A stretch of 64,000 nucleotides of DNA from Bacteroidetes bacterium UBA1935. GTDB lineage: Bacteria > Bacteroidota > Bacteroidia > Chitinophagales > Chitinophagaceae. A program made the translations under genes and the position numbers. This document shows, piece after piece, positions 1 through 9,342 of the stretch (within the stretch, counting starts at the first letter, position 1; each line of letters opens with the position of its first letter). The stretch is taken from the NCBI GenBank assembly GCA_002337045.1, contig DDFF01000013.1, forward strand, positions 1-64,000. The letters run 5' to 3'. The notes under the pieces are model-generated. The model had not been told where the DNA came from. It saw only the letters and a list, made by a program, of their open reading frames with translations, and searched no databases.

Positions 1-1495
1 AATTTCCTTTCAAATCAGGAGATGTCACTACGTAATTGGTAGTACGGGTAGCATTAGAAACGGGGTTGTATATAGTATCTGAATTAATGAATTGTGCAGG
101 ACCTCCATTTATATCAGTCCATTTAACGCGTAAAAGTGCATTCGCAAACCCTCTAACATATAGCTGGCGACCTGGAGGATTTAATTTACAAGTTGCAAGG
201 TCTTTACCGGCATCTAAACCTCCTACAACTTGTATAGCAATTACTGTAACTGATCTCAAGACAATTGGTTGATTCAGATTACAACTAGAATCCGCAGATG
301 TAACAATAATTTCATGATAGCCTATATCAGCAGTAGTAGGAGTCCAATCGAAAGTACCTGTAACGTTGTTAGTACCTTTACCAACTACTGAAAATGTAGA
401 ACCCGGAGCTTTTGATAGCTCTGCATACATGTCAAGCATATTTGCAGGATTTTTTGTGGCAGAGTTCAGACTAAAGTTCAATTTATTACCGGGACATGTA
501 ACAATGGCTTTTTGTCCGTTATCCATATTTATCAATGCGCCATCATTAATAGTAAGTGTAGGTTTTAATGAATCAATACCCGGAGGTGGTGCAGTACATG
601 GTAATATTGATAACTGAACATCTCTCATTGAAAAACCTGTCATAATCCCTGTTGCCCTATCGTATTCTTCAATACGGAAATCTAGTGTAGGATTATTAGT
701 ATTTGCTGGTGTAAAAGTAGCAGCACCTGTAACAGGATTCATGAAATACGGATTGCTTGCAGTAGAACCAATAGGGTCAGCTACAGAAAATCCCGGGTTG
801 TATGTAAGGAACGCATTCGTGTTGCTCATTGGCAGTTGGTTCTTTACTCTTAATGAATCACCATTTACATCGAATGGACCAGTCAGATATACGTTTGGTT
901 GATTAACACAAATATATTGAAGCGGATTTCTTGTGAAACGAGGAGAGCTGTTATTATATCTAACTTGATTATTAACCATCGTTTCTATATAGAAAGCATT
1001 ACCAGTACCACCAACAAGGTTTGAATTATTTCTACAGCAACTTTGATATGAAAATGTCCAATCAGGTTGTGCACTTGGCAGTATTACTGTACCAACATAT
1101 TCTCTTGCCTGAAAAGCGGGAAAGTTATCAATAGCAGTTGATGTTCTGTTTTTACAACTGTTGGAGTCAGCAAATGCAGGACACAAACCATGTATAGTAT
1201 CAGCTGTTGCTTTAGAAGGATTACATGGTACATTTCCACCACCACCGAGTGCAGATGAATAGGCCACATTCATCGTACCACCACCTGAAACTAAACATGT
1301 CTGACATGCATAATATATGGTAAGTGTTACATCGTACTGGTAAACAGTCGTTCCTGTACAACCATCTATTCCTGGTCCTGAATAGGTTACATAAATATCT
1401 GCACCACCAAAGTGGCAGGCTTCAACTTTTTGAGGGCTGAAAAGTAGCAGACAGGATACTACTGATAATAGTAGGGCTTTTGTATAATTTTTCAT
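1..1495 (-). CDS. Secreted PKD/adhesin-like surface protein, N-terminal part (partial)
   Basis: The frame is open from the start codon at 1495 to the left edge of the window, about 498 codons, so the C-terminus is missing. Translation gives a lysine-led hydrophobic signal peptide (MKNYTKALLLSVVSCLLL) and then a mature region rich in Cys, Asn, Thr and Gly. It contains a CCRNN motif near residue 140 and repeated blocks such as 'TFDWTPTTADIG' that read like Ig/PKD-type beta domains. This pattern matches the long gliding-motility-associated or T9SS-exported surface proteins common in Bacteroidota; the sorting domain would lie outside the window. An ATG at 1504 is in frame and is an alternative start. 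The gene is divergent from the oxidoreductase at 1704. Function beyond secretion and adhesion is unknown. Confidence 0.85.
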   Translation of the reverse strand, partial: MKNYTKALLLSVVSCLLLFSPQKVEACHFGGADIYVTYSGPGIDGCTGTTVYQYDVTLTIYYACQTCLVSGGGTMNVAYSSALGGGGNVPCNPSKATADTIHGLCPAFADSNSCKNRTSTAIDNFPAFQAREYVGTVILPSAQPDWTFSYQSCCRNNSNLVGGTGNAFYIETMVNNQVRYNNSSPRFTRNPLQYICVNQPNVYLTGPFDVNGDSLRVKNQLPMSNTNAFLTYNPGFSVADPIGSTASNPYFMNPVTGAATFTPANTNNPTLDFRIEEYDRATGIMTGFSMRDVQLSILPCTAPPPGIDSLKPTLTINDGALINMDNGQKAIVTCPGNKLNFSLNSATKNPANMLDMYAELSKAPGSTFSVVGKGTNNVTGTFDWTPTTADIGYHEIIVTSADSSCNLNQPIVLRSVTVIAIQVVGGLDAGKDLATCKLNPPGRQLYVRGFANALLRVKWTDINGGPAQFINSDTIYNPVSNATRTTNYVVTSPDLKGN

Positions 1496-1703
1496 TGTTC
1501 TCATATTTGTATAACCTTACAAAGTCATTTAAAATATTAAAATAAGTACAGTCCGCACTAAATTATTAAATGTATGGCATTACTCCTATATGCAAAGACA
1601 GATTTTTCCTCTCAACAGTTGGTTTTTAATAAAGAAAATACCGATTATTGCTATATAATCTATTTTTTTATAAAGTAATTAATTCGTATTAAATATTTAA
1701 TAT

Positions 1704-2348
1704 ATGGTTAAGGTAGGGGTTTTAGGTTCTGGAGCAGTTGCAAAAGCACTAGGTAGTGGGTTAATAAAATCTGGACATGAAGTAATGTTAGGTACTAGAG
1801 ATGTATCAAAACTAGCAGATTGGAAAACAAATAATGGAAATAGTGCAAGTGTTGGCAGTTTTGAAGATGCTGCCAAATTTGGTGACTTGTTGATACTTGC
1901 AGTTCAGGGCAACATTGCCGCAGAGGTAATAGAAGCTGCAGGGCCTCAGCATTTTAACCACAAAACAGTAATAGACCCTACAAACCCGATTGCAAAGGAA
2001 TCGCCACAAGATGGGGTATTAAAGTTTTTTACAAAAGATGAATCACTTATTGAAATCTTGCAGGCTCGCTTTCCGGAGGTTCACTTTGTAAAAGCATTCA
2101 ATAGTGTTGGTAGTGGGCAGATGTATATGCCTTCTTTCAAAGAGGGTAAGCCTAGTATGTTTATTTGCGGCAATAACACAGCTGCCAAAGCACAGGTTAA
2201 TGAAATACTTGACAAATTCGGATGGGAAGTAGAAGATATGGGGAAAGCTATAGCTGGCAGAGCAATAGAACCACTGTGTATGTTATGGTGCATTCCGGGT
2301 TTCCTCAACAATCAATGGTCGCATGCTTTCAAACTATTAAAAGCATAA
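1704..2348 (+). CDS. NADPH-dependent F420 reductase-family / NAD(P)-binding oxidoreductase
   Basis: The 214-residue protein opens with a Rossmann dinucleotide-binding motif (VGVLGSGAVAKAL, residues 4-16) followed by a basic TRD segment after beta-2, which suggests NADP preference. A 'FVKAFNSVGSG' segment near residue 130 is typical of the F420-dependent NADP reductase-like family (Pfam F420_oxidored), whose bacterial members usually do not use F420. The substrate cannot be read from the sequence. No Shine-Dalgarno sequence is seen; the ATG follows an AT-rich tract. It stands alone, divergent from the surface protein and 83 bp upstream of the ABC operon, and is probably cytoplasmic. Confidence 0.85.
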   Translation: MVKVGVLGSGAVAKALGSGLIKSGHEVMLGTRDVSKLADWKTNNGNSASVGSFEDAAKFGDLLILAVQGNIAAEVIEAAGPQHFNHKTVIDPTNPIAKESPQDGVLKFFTKDESLIEILQARFPEVHFVKAFNSVGSGQMYMPSFKEGKPSMFICGNNTAAKAQVNEILDKFGWEVEDMGKAIAGRAIEPLCMLWCIPGFLNNQWSHAFKLLKA

Positions 2349-2431
2349 TATCACCTTAAACGGGTTATTTTACTTTATTTTATTCCTCCGCACAGCAGTT
2401 GTTGTGTAGAGGAATTATAATTTTACGGATA

Positions 2432-3223
2432 ATGGAGCCAATTATTTCAATATCGAATCTTACAAAGCAATACGGCGATAAAACCGTACTTAATAATATT
2501 AATCTGGATGTATACCCAGGGCAGATAATCGGGTATATTGGGCCGAATGGTGCCGGTAAATCTACTACAGTGAAGGTACTGACCGGTGTGATACAGGATT
2601 ATACAGGAGAGGTGATTGTAGCTGGTAAGAACCTGCGTGATAGTTTGATGGACGTGAAACGCATGATTGGTTACATCCCCGAACTGGCTGAACTGTACGA
2701 TTTGCTGACTCCGAGAGAGTATCTGAATTTTACCGGTACGCTTTATGGCATGGAAGCATCTGTGATAGAAGAAAGGATGGTTAAGATGCTCGACTCATTT
2801 GGCCTGTCTGAAAACATAGATCAGCGCATGGACAGCTTTTCTAAGGGTATGAGGCAGAAAGTTTTGTTGGCAAGTGGGTTGTTGCACAATCCGTCAATCG
2901 TAATATTAGATGAACCATTATCAGGTCTGGATGCAAACGCAGTGATATTGGTAAAAGAGCTACTGCAAAGACTGAAGCAGGAAGGCAAGACCATCTTCTA
3001 CTGTTCGCACATGATGGATGTGGTTGAAAAGGTATCTGATACAATAGTATTGATAGACAAAGGCACCATCATTGCCAATGGCTCGTTTGCCGAATTGAGA
3101 GCAGGTAGCGGAGAGTCGCTCGAACAAATATTCTCTAAACTTACAATGGCTGATAACCTCTTGGAAAAAGCAGGTAGCCTTGCATCTGCCATGACAGATA
3201 ATACAAATACGCAACAACTGTAA
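2432..3223 (+). CDS. ABC transporter ATP-binding protein
   Basis: This 263-residue ATPase energises a membrane exporter. Visible motifs are Walker A GPNGAGKS (37-44), a Q-loop position occupied by Glu (84), a variant signature SKGMRQ (137-142), Walker B VILDE (157-161) and the H-loop His (193). This is the profile of the CcmA/DrrA-like ABC-2 exporter family. I chose ATG 2432; a TTG at 2399 would add 11 residues with no similarity to the family. The large membrane protein 7 bp downstream is its obvious permease partner, so the two are almost certainly co-transcribed. The transported substrate is unknown. Confidence 0.92.
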   Translation: MEPIISISNLTKQYGDKTVLNNINLDVYPGQIIGYIGPNGAGKSTTVKVLTGVIQDYTGEVIVAGKNLRDSLMDVKRMIGYIPELAELYDLLTPREYLNFTGTLYGMEASVIEERMVKMLDSFGLSENIDQRMDSFSKGMRQKVLLASGLLHNPSIVILDEPLSGLDANAVILVKELLQRLKQEGKTIFYCSHMMDVVEKVSDTIVLIDKGTIIANGSFAELRAGSGESLEQIFSKLTMADNLLEKAGSLASAMTDNTNTQQL

Positions 3224-3230
3224 CAGCAAT

Positions 3231-4925
3231 ATGAATAAAATACTCTTGTATCTCATCATGTTGCCGTCCGGTTTGTGGAGGCGTATGGGGGCAGATGTAA
3301 CACAACTGAAAGCTATACTTACGGTAAAGCTGAAGATGGACGACAGAAAGCCGCTGACAATGGGGAGGCAACAACCCAATAAAAAGAAGAAAATAAAGTA
3401 TGCATCTACAGTAGCATTCATACTTAGCTTCTTTGTAGGCTTCATGTATATATTTCCATTGATAGTTTTTGAAGACCCTTATCTGAAACTATTTGGACTG
3501 TATACTATGCTTACTGTTTTGCTAACATTTGGTTTGGTTACCGATTTTTCAAATGTATTGGTAGATACGCGCGACAAGTTGATAATATTTCCGAAGCCTG
3601 TAAGCGATAGGACTATATTTCTTTCAAGAGTCTTGCACATATTCATCTACTTTTTCAGGAGTGTATTTCCTATGTCTTTAATGGCATGGATAGTATGGGG
3701 GATTCTCTACGGATGGGAAGGAGCGCTGTGGTTCCCGGTACCACTGTTCTTCCTCACATTGATGAGTCTGTTCTTTGTAATGGGGTGCTACTCATTATTA
3801 TTAAAGATTACAAAACCTGAAAAGTTTAAAGATGTAATAGGATACTTCCAGATTTTCTTCTCCATACTCGTATTTACCACTTACTACATGGTAATGCCGC
3901 AGATGCGCAATCAGGAGGTATTTCAGCAATTTGATATCAAAACGATTTCGTGGATAAGATATACCCCTACATATTGGCTGGCATCTTGTTGGTATTGGGT
4001 GCAGCCCAAAGCTGCAGTACTGGCTGGTACAGGATGGCTCAGCATCTTGGCTGTGTTGACTCCATTCATCATGCTATGGGTAACTGTGAAATTCTTTGCT
4101 CCAAGTTTCATTCGTAAGCTATCTGCAATAGATGGGGTAGAGGTTGCAACGCCTAAAAAAACAGTAAAGCATGAAGGGAAAAGCAAATTATACATCAGAC
4201 TTGCTAACATGTTCAATCGTACCAGTGCATCAAAAGCTGGGTTTTCTATTGCATGGTTGCAGACATCGCGTAGCAGGGCTTTTAAGATGAGGGTCTATCC
4301 GGGTTTTGCTTATGTATTTGTTTATTTTTTCTACCTGTTCTTAAATACCAATGTTGCATTTGCAGATTTGTTTGAAAAGATGTCGCAGACAAGGTCTCAC
4401 TTGTTCTTATTATACATGACATCATTCATATTATTGAACGCGGTGAGTAATATGAACATGACAGAACAATACAAAGCAGCATGGATATATTATACATCTC
4501 CTTTGGAATCTCCGGGACGTATAATGGGTGGTGCATTCAAAGCCATGTGGATTAAGTATTACCTGCCTTTTGTAATTGTGGTAACCGGTTTTGTATTGTA
4601 TGTATGGGGTATTGGTGCACTTATAGATGTAATATTAGCAACTGCCAATGTTACAACCTATGTTTTGATACTGATGTATCTTGGCAATAGACATTTGCCT
4701 TTTTCTATGCCGGAGCAAATGAAGACAAAAGCAGGTAAGGCGGTGTTGAAAATGTTGTTTGCAATTATTTTCATGGGGTGTATGGGCTTGGCTCACTATG
4801 CCATATATTTTGTGTGGCTAAAAGTGCTGTTGACATTTATTTCTATAGCATTGTTATGGACTATTTGGGATGGGTACATCAACACAAGCTGGAAACAATT
4901 AAAAATTGCGGAAGACGCATATTAA
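3231..4925 (+). CDS. ABC-2-like exporter membrane subunit
   Basis: A 564-residue polytopic membrane protein with roughly ten to twelve hydrophobic helices spread from about residue 60 to 550, separated by short charged loops. A longer cytoplasmic stretch lies near residues 295-330 (rich in Lys). There is no ATPase motif. It starts 7 bp after the ABC ATPase, so it is assigned as that protein's permease by context and topology rather than by a diagnostic motif. The N-terminal about 60 residues are basic and probably cytoplasmic. The next gene, a lipoprotein peptidase, follows after 25 bp and may belong to the same transcript. Confidence 0.8.
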   Translation: MNKILLYLIMLPSGLWRRMGADVTQLKAILTVKLKMDDRKPLTMGRQQPNKKKKIKYASTVAFILSFFVGFMYIFPLIVFEDPYLKLFGLYTMLTVLLTFGLVTDFSNVLVDTRDKLIIFPKPVSDRTIFLSRVLHIFIYFFRSVFPMSLMAWIVWGILYGWEGALWFPVPLFFLTLMSLFFVMGCYSLLLKITKPEKFKDVIGYFQIFFSILVFTTYYMVMPQMRNQEVFQQFDIKTISWIRYTPTYWLASCWYWVQPKAAVLAGTGWLSILAVLTPFIMLWVTVKFFAPSFIRKLSAIDGVEVATPKKTVKHEGKSKLYIRLANMFNRTSASKAGFSIAWLQTSRSRAFKMRVYPGFAYVFVYFFYLFLNTNVAFADLFEKMSQTRSHLFLLYMTSFILLNAVSNMNMTEQYKAAWIYYTSPLESPGRIMGGAFKAMWIKYYLPFVIVVTGFVLYVWGIGALIDVILATANVTTYVLILMYLGNRHLPFSMPEQMKTKAGKAVLKMLFAIIFMGCMGLAHYAIYFVWLKVLLTFISIALLWTIWDGYINTSWKQLKIAEDAY

Positions 4926-4950
4926 CAGATAAAAATCTAACAAAGACTGA

Positions 4951-6816
4951 ATGAAGAGGTTGTTAACGATGGCAATTGTTGCAGGTGTATTTGCATCTTG
5001 CAACAATACTGCAACAAAAGAAACAAAAACAGTACAAGACAGTTCCGTAAAAGATCTGCATACGCAAAGCAATGCAGATGTTGTAAAACTGAAACACCTG
5101 CATCTTGATATAGCAGTAAATTTCGATACTAAGAAAATTGCAGGTTCTGCAACTTGGGATATCGAAAATCCTGAAAAGCAACAACAGCTTGTATTAGATG
5201 CCTATCAATTGTCAGTAGACAGTATTCAGGTTGATGGCAAAACTACATCTTATGTATGGGGCCCATCGTTACCGCATGTTGGCAGTGCATTGAAAATTCC
5301 TATCAATCCTGAGTCTAAAAAAGTAGTTATTTACTATCGCACAGGCGATAACCCCCGTGCATTGCAGTGGTTAGAACCGCAACAAACGAATGGTAAAAAA
5401 CATCCGTTTCTATATACGCAGTCAGAGTCTATCTATGCACGTTCATGGATACCATGTCCTGATGGTCCCGGTATCAGGTTTACATATTCTGCAAGGGTTA
5501 CTGTGCCTAAGGGGCTCATGGCGTTGATGAGTGCTGAGAACCCGCAACAGGTAAACGATAGTGGTGTATACAACTTCAAAATGGACATGCCTGTCCCTGC
5601 ATACCTGATGGCATTGGCTGTGGGCGATATAGAATTCCGTAATATTGACGAACGTACAGGTGTGTATGCTGAACCTACGATGATAGAAAAAGCACGTTAC
5701 GAGTTTGAAGAGGTAGGCAAAATGGTACAAACTGCTGAAAAACTGTATGGTCCATATCGTTGGGGTAGGTACGATGCTTTGGTACTGCCTCCAGGTTTCC
5801 CGATAGGTGGTATGGAAAACCCTAAGCTTACCTTCTGTACACCAACAATCATTGCAGGCGATCGTTCTCTGATGAACCTGATCGCACATGAGTTGGCGCA
5901 CAATTGGAGTGGTAATCTTGTTACCAACGCTACTTGGAATGACTTCTGGTTGAACGAAGGTTTTACTGTTTACTTTGAGCGTCGCCTGACAGAAGCAATG
6001 ACAGACAAGAGTTATGGTGACATGCTTTGGGAGCTCGGTTATCAGGATTTAGAAAAAGAAGTAAATGATTTAGGTAAAGACAGCAAAGACACACACCTGA
6101 AGCTCGACCTTACAGGTCGCGATCCTGACGATGGACTTACAGATATCGCTTACGAAAAAGGTGCTGCATTGTTGAAGCTGATTGAGATAAATGTGGGCCG
6201 TGAAAAAATGGATGCTTTCCTGAAAACATATTTTGATGAGCATGCTTTCAAGACAATCACAACAGAACAATTCCTCGATTATCTGGATGCAAACCTGATA
6301 AAAGGTGATACAGCATTGGCAAATAAAATCAATATCAAAGCTTGGGTATATGGTCCTGGCATCCCTGCCAACTGTCCGCGAGTAAGCCCTGAGAGGTTTA
6401 TAAAAGTAGATGAAGCAAGGTCTGCATTTCTTGCAGGTAAGCCTGTAAAAGAATTGCAAACTACGGGATGGAGCACCAATGAATGGCTGCACTTCCTGCG
6501 TAAAATGCCAAAGTTGAATCTAGAGCAAATGAAGAATCTGGACGATGTATATCACTTCACAACAAGCGGTAATAGTGAGATAGCAGACCTATGGTACACC
6601 ATGTCTATCGCATCAGACTATAAGACTGCTTATCCTTCAATGGATAACTTCCTGAGCCGCGTAGGCCGTCGTAAATTCCTCGAGCCATTGTATGAAGAAA
6701 TGATGGCTACAGGAAAACAACAAATGGCAAAAGACATTTACAACAAGTACAGAATGAACTATCACCCGCTTGCGCAAATGACGCTTGACAGGACCGTACT
6801 TGGTATAAAGAAATAA
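4951..6816 (+). CDS. M1-family aminopeptidase (leukotriene A4 hydrolase-like), lipoprotein
   Basis: A 621-residue zinc aminopeptidase. The N-terminus is a lipoprotein signal with lipobox VFASC (Cys at residue 16), so it should be anchored in the cell envelope. The catalytic GGMEN exopeptidase motif is at about residue 287, HELAH zinc ligands at about 313-317 and the third ligand in NEGFTVYFE at about 336. After the catalytic domain comes a C-terminal helical domain (about 470-621) as in LTA4 hydrolase and the cold-active ColAP enzymes, and total length fits that family. It follows the ABC operon by 25 bp. It probably trims peptides taken up or released in the periplasm. Confidence 0.93.
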   Translation: MKRLLTMAIVAGVFASCNNTATKETKTVQDSSVKDLHTQSNADVVKLKHLHLDIAVNFDTKKIAGSATWDIENPEKQQQLVLDAYQLSVDSIQVDGKTTSYVWGPSLPHVGSALKIPINPESKKVVIYYRTGDNPRALQWLEPQQTNGKKHPFLYTQSESIYARSWIPCPDGPGIRFTYSARVTVPKGLMALMSAENPQQVNDSGVYNFKMDMPVPAYLMALAVGDIEFRNIDERTGVYAEPTMIEKARYEFEEVGKMVQTAEKLYGPYRWGRYDALVLPPGFPIGGMENPKLTFCTPTIIAGDRSLMNLIAHELAHNWSGNLVTNATWNDFWLNEGFTVYFERRLTEAMTDKSYGDMLWELGYQDLEKEVNDLGKDSKDTHLKLDLTGRDPDDGLTDIAYEKGAALLKLIEINVGREKMDAFLKTYFDEHAFKTITTEQFLDYLDANLIKGDTALANKINIKAWVYGPGIPANCPRVSPERFIKVDEARSAFLAGKPVKELQTTGWSTNEWLHFLRKMPKLNLEQMKNLDDVYHFTTSGNSEIADLWYTMSIASDYKTAYPSMDNFLSRVGRRKFLEPLYEEMMATGKQQMAKDIYNKYRMNYHPLAQMTLDRTVLGIKK

Positions 6817-6824
6817 GAAGATGC

Positions 6825-8090
6825 TTAAACAGTTTCTTCTACAGGTAGTGCAGCCGTTTCGGTTGCACTATTTTTTTGTGCAGTAGCGGCTACTTTAGTC
6901 ATTGCCCTGTTCAAAAAATATGCAATAACAAGGCAGGATAATATAACTGCAATACTCATATAGCCTGTAATATTGTAATGCATGATGGTATTGTCTGGTT
7001 TGCGTACCACAATAAAACCAACAATAACAGATGCCAAGCCAACAAACATTTGTTGTATAGATGAGTTGAAACTCATAAAGCTGCCACGCTTTTGCGGAGG
7101 CACTACATTGCTTATCATTGCTTGTGCAGGTATTGCACGTCCGCTAGACACTACGAACCAAAAACCCGTAACACATAGTACAAGTGCAAATGGTATATGT
7201 GGCATATTGGTGATGAATGCGATAGGGAATACACCCAGCAATATCATATAACTGAACATTTTGAACTTGCCCGACTTGTCTGATAATTTACCGATGATAG
7301 GAGAAGAAAACAGCGTAAGGAATCCACCAACCAGATACACCATTGGCGTTTGTGTTTTGCTGAATCCCATGTTGAATTCCATGAATGGGTTCAGGAATGG
7401 AATAATCAGAAAGTGTCCGAGCATCATAGTTGCAGATAACGATAATGCAAGCAATTGATTTTTATCAGATCCAATACCTTTTATTAGTTCAATTGGTGTT
7501 GTCTTATTTTCTCTTGCAGCCTTCAGGTGTCCGTCCATTTTTGGGATATACCTTATAAGCAATGGCATCAATATAATGCCCAATCCTGCCACAAAGTAAA
7601 ATGGCGCATGCCAGCTAAGTGTTTTAGATAGGTACAGTGCGAATGGGACACCAAAAACGGATGCAACAGAGAATGCAGCCATTATCATTCCCATGGCAGA
7701 GGCTCTGCGGTCATATGGTATCAGGTCGGCTACAATAGATAATACCTGCGCGCCTATCAGCCCACCAAACATACCTGCCAGTATTCTGGCAGCGAGCAGT
7801 AAATGATACGTAGGCGCAATAGCACATGCTAGCGTACCTATCAGGAAGCCTGTGTATCCAAATAGCAATACTTTCTTTCTATCGAACCTGTCTACGAAAA
7901 ATGCGGCTGTAAAACCAGAAGTACCCGCGCTGAAAGTATACGCAGCTACCACCAGCGAAAACTCCTGTGCAGATATATTGAAGTGAGGCATCAGGTAGTT
8001 ACCCAATGGCATCATTATCATAAAATCAAGAATGTGCGTAAAGTTGAGAGACGCAAGCAGTAGTAGTATAATCCGTTCCTTAGTACTCAT
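6825..8090 (-). CDS. MFS transporter
   Basis: A 421-residue major facilitator superfamily protein with about twelve hydrophobic helices in two bundles. The loop between helices 2 and 3 contains FFVDRFDRKK, the family-typical D-R/K-x-D/G-R-K/R motif, and a basic central loop separates the halves near residue 195. It resembles the arabinose-efflux/DHA1-type drug or metabolite exporters, but the substrate is not visible. I chose ATG 8090 (MSTKERI); a TTG at 8114 would add eight hydrophobic residues and is less likely. The C-terminal tail is Ala/Thr/Val rich. It converges on the M1 peptidase with only 8 bp between stops. Confidence 0.9.
   Translation of the reverse strand: MSTKERIILLLLASLNFTHILDFMIMMPLGNYLMPHFNISAQEFSLVVAAYTFSAGTSGFTAAFFVDRFDRKKVLLFGYTGFLIGTLACAIAPTYHLLLAARILAGMFGGLIGAQVLSIVADLIPYDRRASAMGMIMAAFSVASVFGVPFALYLSKTLSWHAPFYFVAGLGIILMPLLIRYIPKMDGHLKAARENKTTPIELIKGIGSDKNQLLALSLSATMMLGHFLIIPFLNPFMEFNMGFSKTQTPMVYLVGGFLTLFSSPIIGKLSDKSGKFKMFSYMILLGVFPIAFITNMPHIPFALVLCVTGFWFVVSSGRAIPAQAMISNVVPPQKRGSFMSFNSSIQQMFVGLASVIVGFIVVRKPDNTIMHYNITGYMSIAVILSCLVIAYFLNRAMTKVAATAQKNSATETAALPVEETV
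6847..6877 (+). terminator. Rho-independent terminator inside the MFS coding region
   Basis: Nine-pair stem (AGTGCAGCC, 6847-6855, against GGTTGCACT, 6861-6869, one G-T wobble) with a 5-nt loop, followed by seven T residues (6871-6877). It reads in the plus direction and lies 30 bp past the M1 peptidase stop, so it should end that transcript although it sits within the 3' end of the convergent MFS gene. Confidence 0.7.
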
Positions 8091-8190
8091 AAAAATCAGC
8101 CAAACAAGCGGCAAATGTCCGTCTATTTGGCTGATTAATAAAATATACAGCTATGGTTATAGCTGATTGTACAATAGATTTAGCACATAT

Positions 8191-8610
8191 CTAAGAAGCT
8201 ATTGCATATTCTTCCGTAGCTATCAAACCTTTCAGAAAGGTAGAAGGATCTTTGCTGAATGATAAATTAAAGCCTTGTATAGACAAAACTTTACCCACTC
8301 TGTTGATGGCAATTGTGTGCATGCTTTCCGTATCGCTATCGGTCGACATAAAGAGGGTAATGGTCTCACCATTTATATCAGGGTAGTCGTCATATTGTAT
8401 TTTATTTATAACTATCCATTCCTCTTTTTGCCCTTCAATCTTTATAAAATCGCCCGAATGTGCGTTTCTGTGTGCTTTCTGTTTATGCCCGTCTGTCAAT
8501 ACATATGTCTGTCCGTCATTCCAGTCGCTGATATCCAGTAACCTGTCTTTGGCAAGAACGAAGAGGTCTTCTGCGTCTTCTATAGAGTGAGTGTTGATGC
8601 TGTATTCCAT
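8191..8610 (-). CDS. Hypothetical protein (139 aa)
   Basis: I do not recognise this family. The product is acidic, soluble and without a signal peptide or membrane helix. It starts MEYSINTHSIEDAEDLF and contains alternating hydrophobic stretches (for example EEWIVINKIQYDD near 60-75) that suggest a small beta-rich fold. It lies 100 bp upstream of the MFS gene on the same strand and is divergent from the Crp/Fnr regulator, with 41 bp between the two start codons. That arrangement would allow the regulator to control it. Coding is supported by a single long frame with normal codon use. Confidence 0.7.
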   Translation of the reverse strand: MEYSINTHSIEDAEDLFVLAKDRLLDISDWNDGQTYVLTDGHKQKAHRNAHSGDFIKIEGQKEEWIVINKIQYDDYPDINGETITLFMSTDSDTESMHTIAINRVGKVLSIQGFNLSFSKDPSTFLKGLIATEEYAIAS

Positions 8611-8651
8611 AGCCAGTCAAGTTTAGTTCTATAATATTTACAATAAATTTC

Positions 8652-9275
8652 GTGCCAAACTGTGTCGAATTCATATCTGTGGATATATTTACTGTGTTGG
8701 AGGCACTATCTACACTTAAGAGACAGGTTTTTGCAGTTCATCCGTTGGATGAAGCTGCCTGGCAGTCTCTTGCTGCATGTTGGGAGCCTGTTGAGTATAA
8801 ACGCAAACAGATAATAACTAAGATTGGGGAAGTAGAACGTTATGTTTATCTGGTCGTTGACGGTGTGCAAAGGGCTTTTTTCGAGCATAACGATAAAGAA
8901 GCCACGCTTGTCTTCTCCTATGCACCCTCGTTTTCGGGTATTATAGACAGCTTTTTTACCCAGACGCCGTCCCGTTTCCATCTCGAAACCATTACTAAAA
9001 GCACCCTGTTGCGTATCCATTACAACGATATGCAACGCCTGATGCAGGAGCACCGAAGCATAGAAACATGGGTCAGGCTGGCTCTAACGCATACATTATC
9101 AGGCACTTTAGAGCGTCAGGTAGAGATAATGAGCTATACTGCTGAAGAGAAGTTTACAACATTGCTAAGGCGTAGCCCGCACGTACTAAACCTGATACCC
9201 CACAAATATCTGGCATCTTATATAGGTGTTGACCCTGCAACATTCAGCAAGTTGTTGGGTACCGTCAAGCTCTGA
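8652..9275 (+). CDS. Crp/Fnr-family transcriptional regulator
   Basis: A 207-residue protein with an N-terminal cyclic-nucleotide-binding-like beta-roll (about 30-125, including VERYVYLVVDGVQRAFF) and a C-terminal helix-turn-helix (PHKYLASYIGVDPATFSKLLG, about 180-200). It lacks the cysteines of Fnr and the canonical cAMP-phosphate-binding arginine pattern, as in many Bacteroidota Crp-like proteins, so its ligand is unknown. No upstream ATG exists; GTG 8652 is used here, and TTG 8697 is an alternative that would match the usual length of about 190 residues. It is divergent from the 139-aa hypothetical gene and 67 bp upstream of the DinB-fold gene. Confidence 0.87.
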   Translation: MPNCVEFISVDIFTVLEALSTLKRQVFAVHPLDEAAWQSLAACWEPVEYKRKQIITKIGEVERYVYLVVDGVQRAFFEHNDKEATLVFSYAPSFSGIIDSFFTQTPSRFHLETITKSTLLRIHYNDMQRLMQEHRSIETWVRLALTHTLSGTLERQVEIMSYTAEEKFTTLLRRSPHVLNLIPHKYLASYIGVDPATFSKLLGTVKL

Positions 9276-9315
9276 AATCTTTGTCTGCACCAAGATTTTT
9301 GAAAACTTACCAATG

Positions 9316-9323
9316 TAGCTTTG
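9316..9323 (+). promoter_or_regulatory. Bacteroidetes -7 promoter box (TAGCTTTG)
   Basis: Exact match to TAnnTTTG, ending 19 bp before the DinB-fold gene. No good -33 TTTG is found at 19-20 bp upstream, so the call rests on the -7 box and position alone. Confidence 0.4.
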
Positions 9324-9342
9324 CAGCACAATTACATTATCC

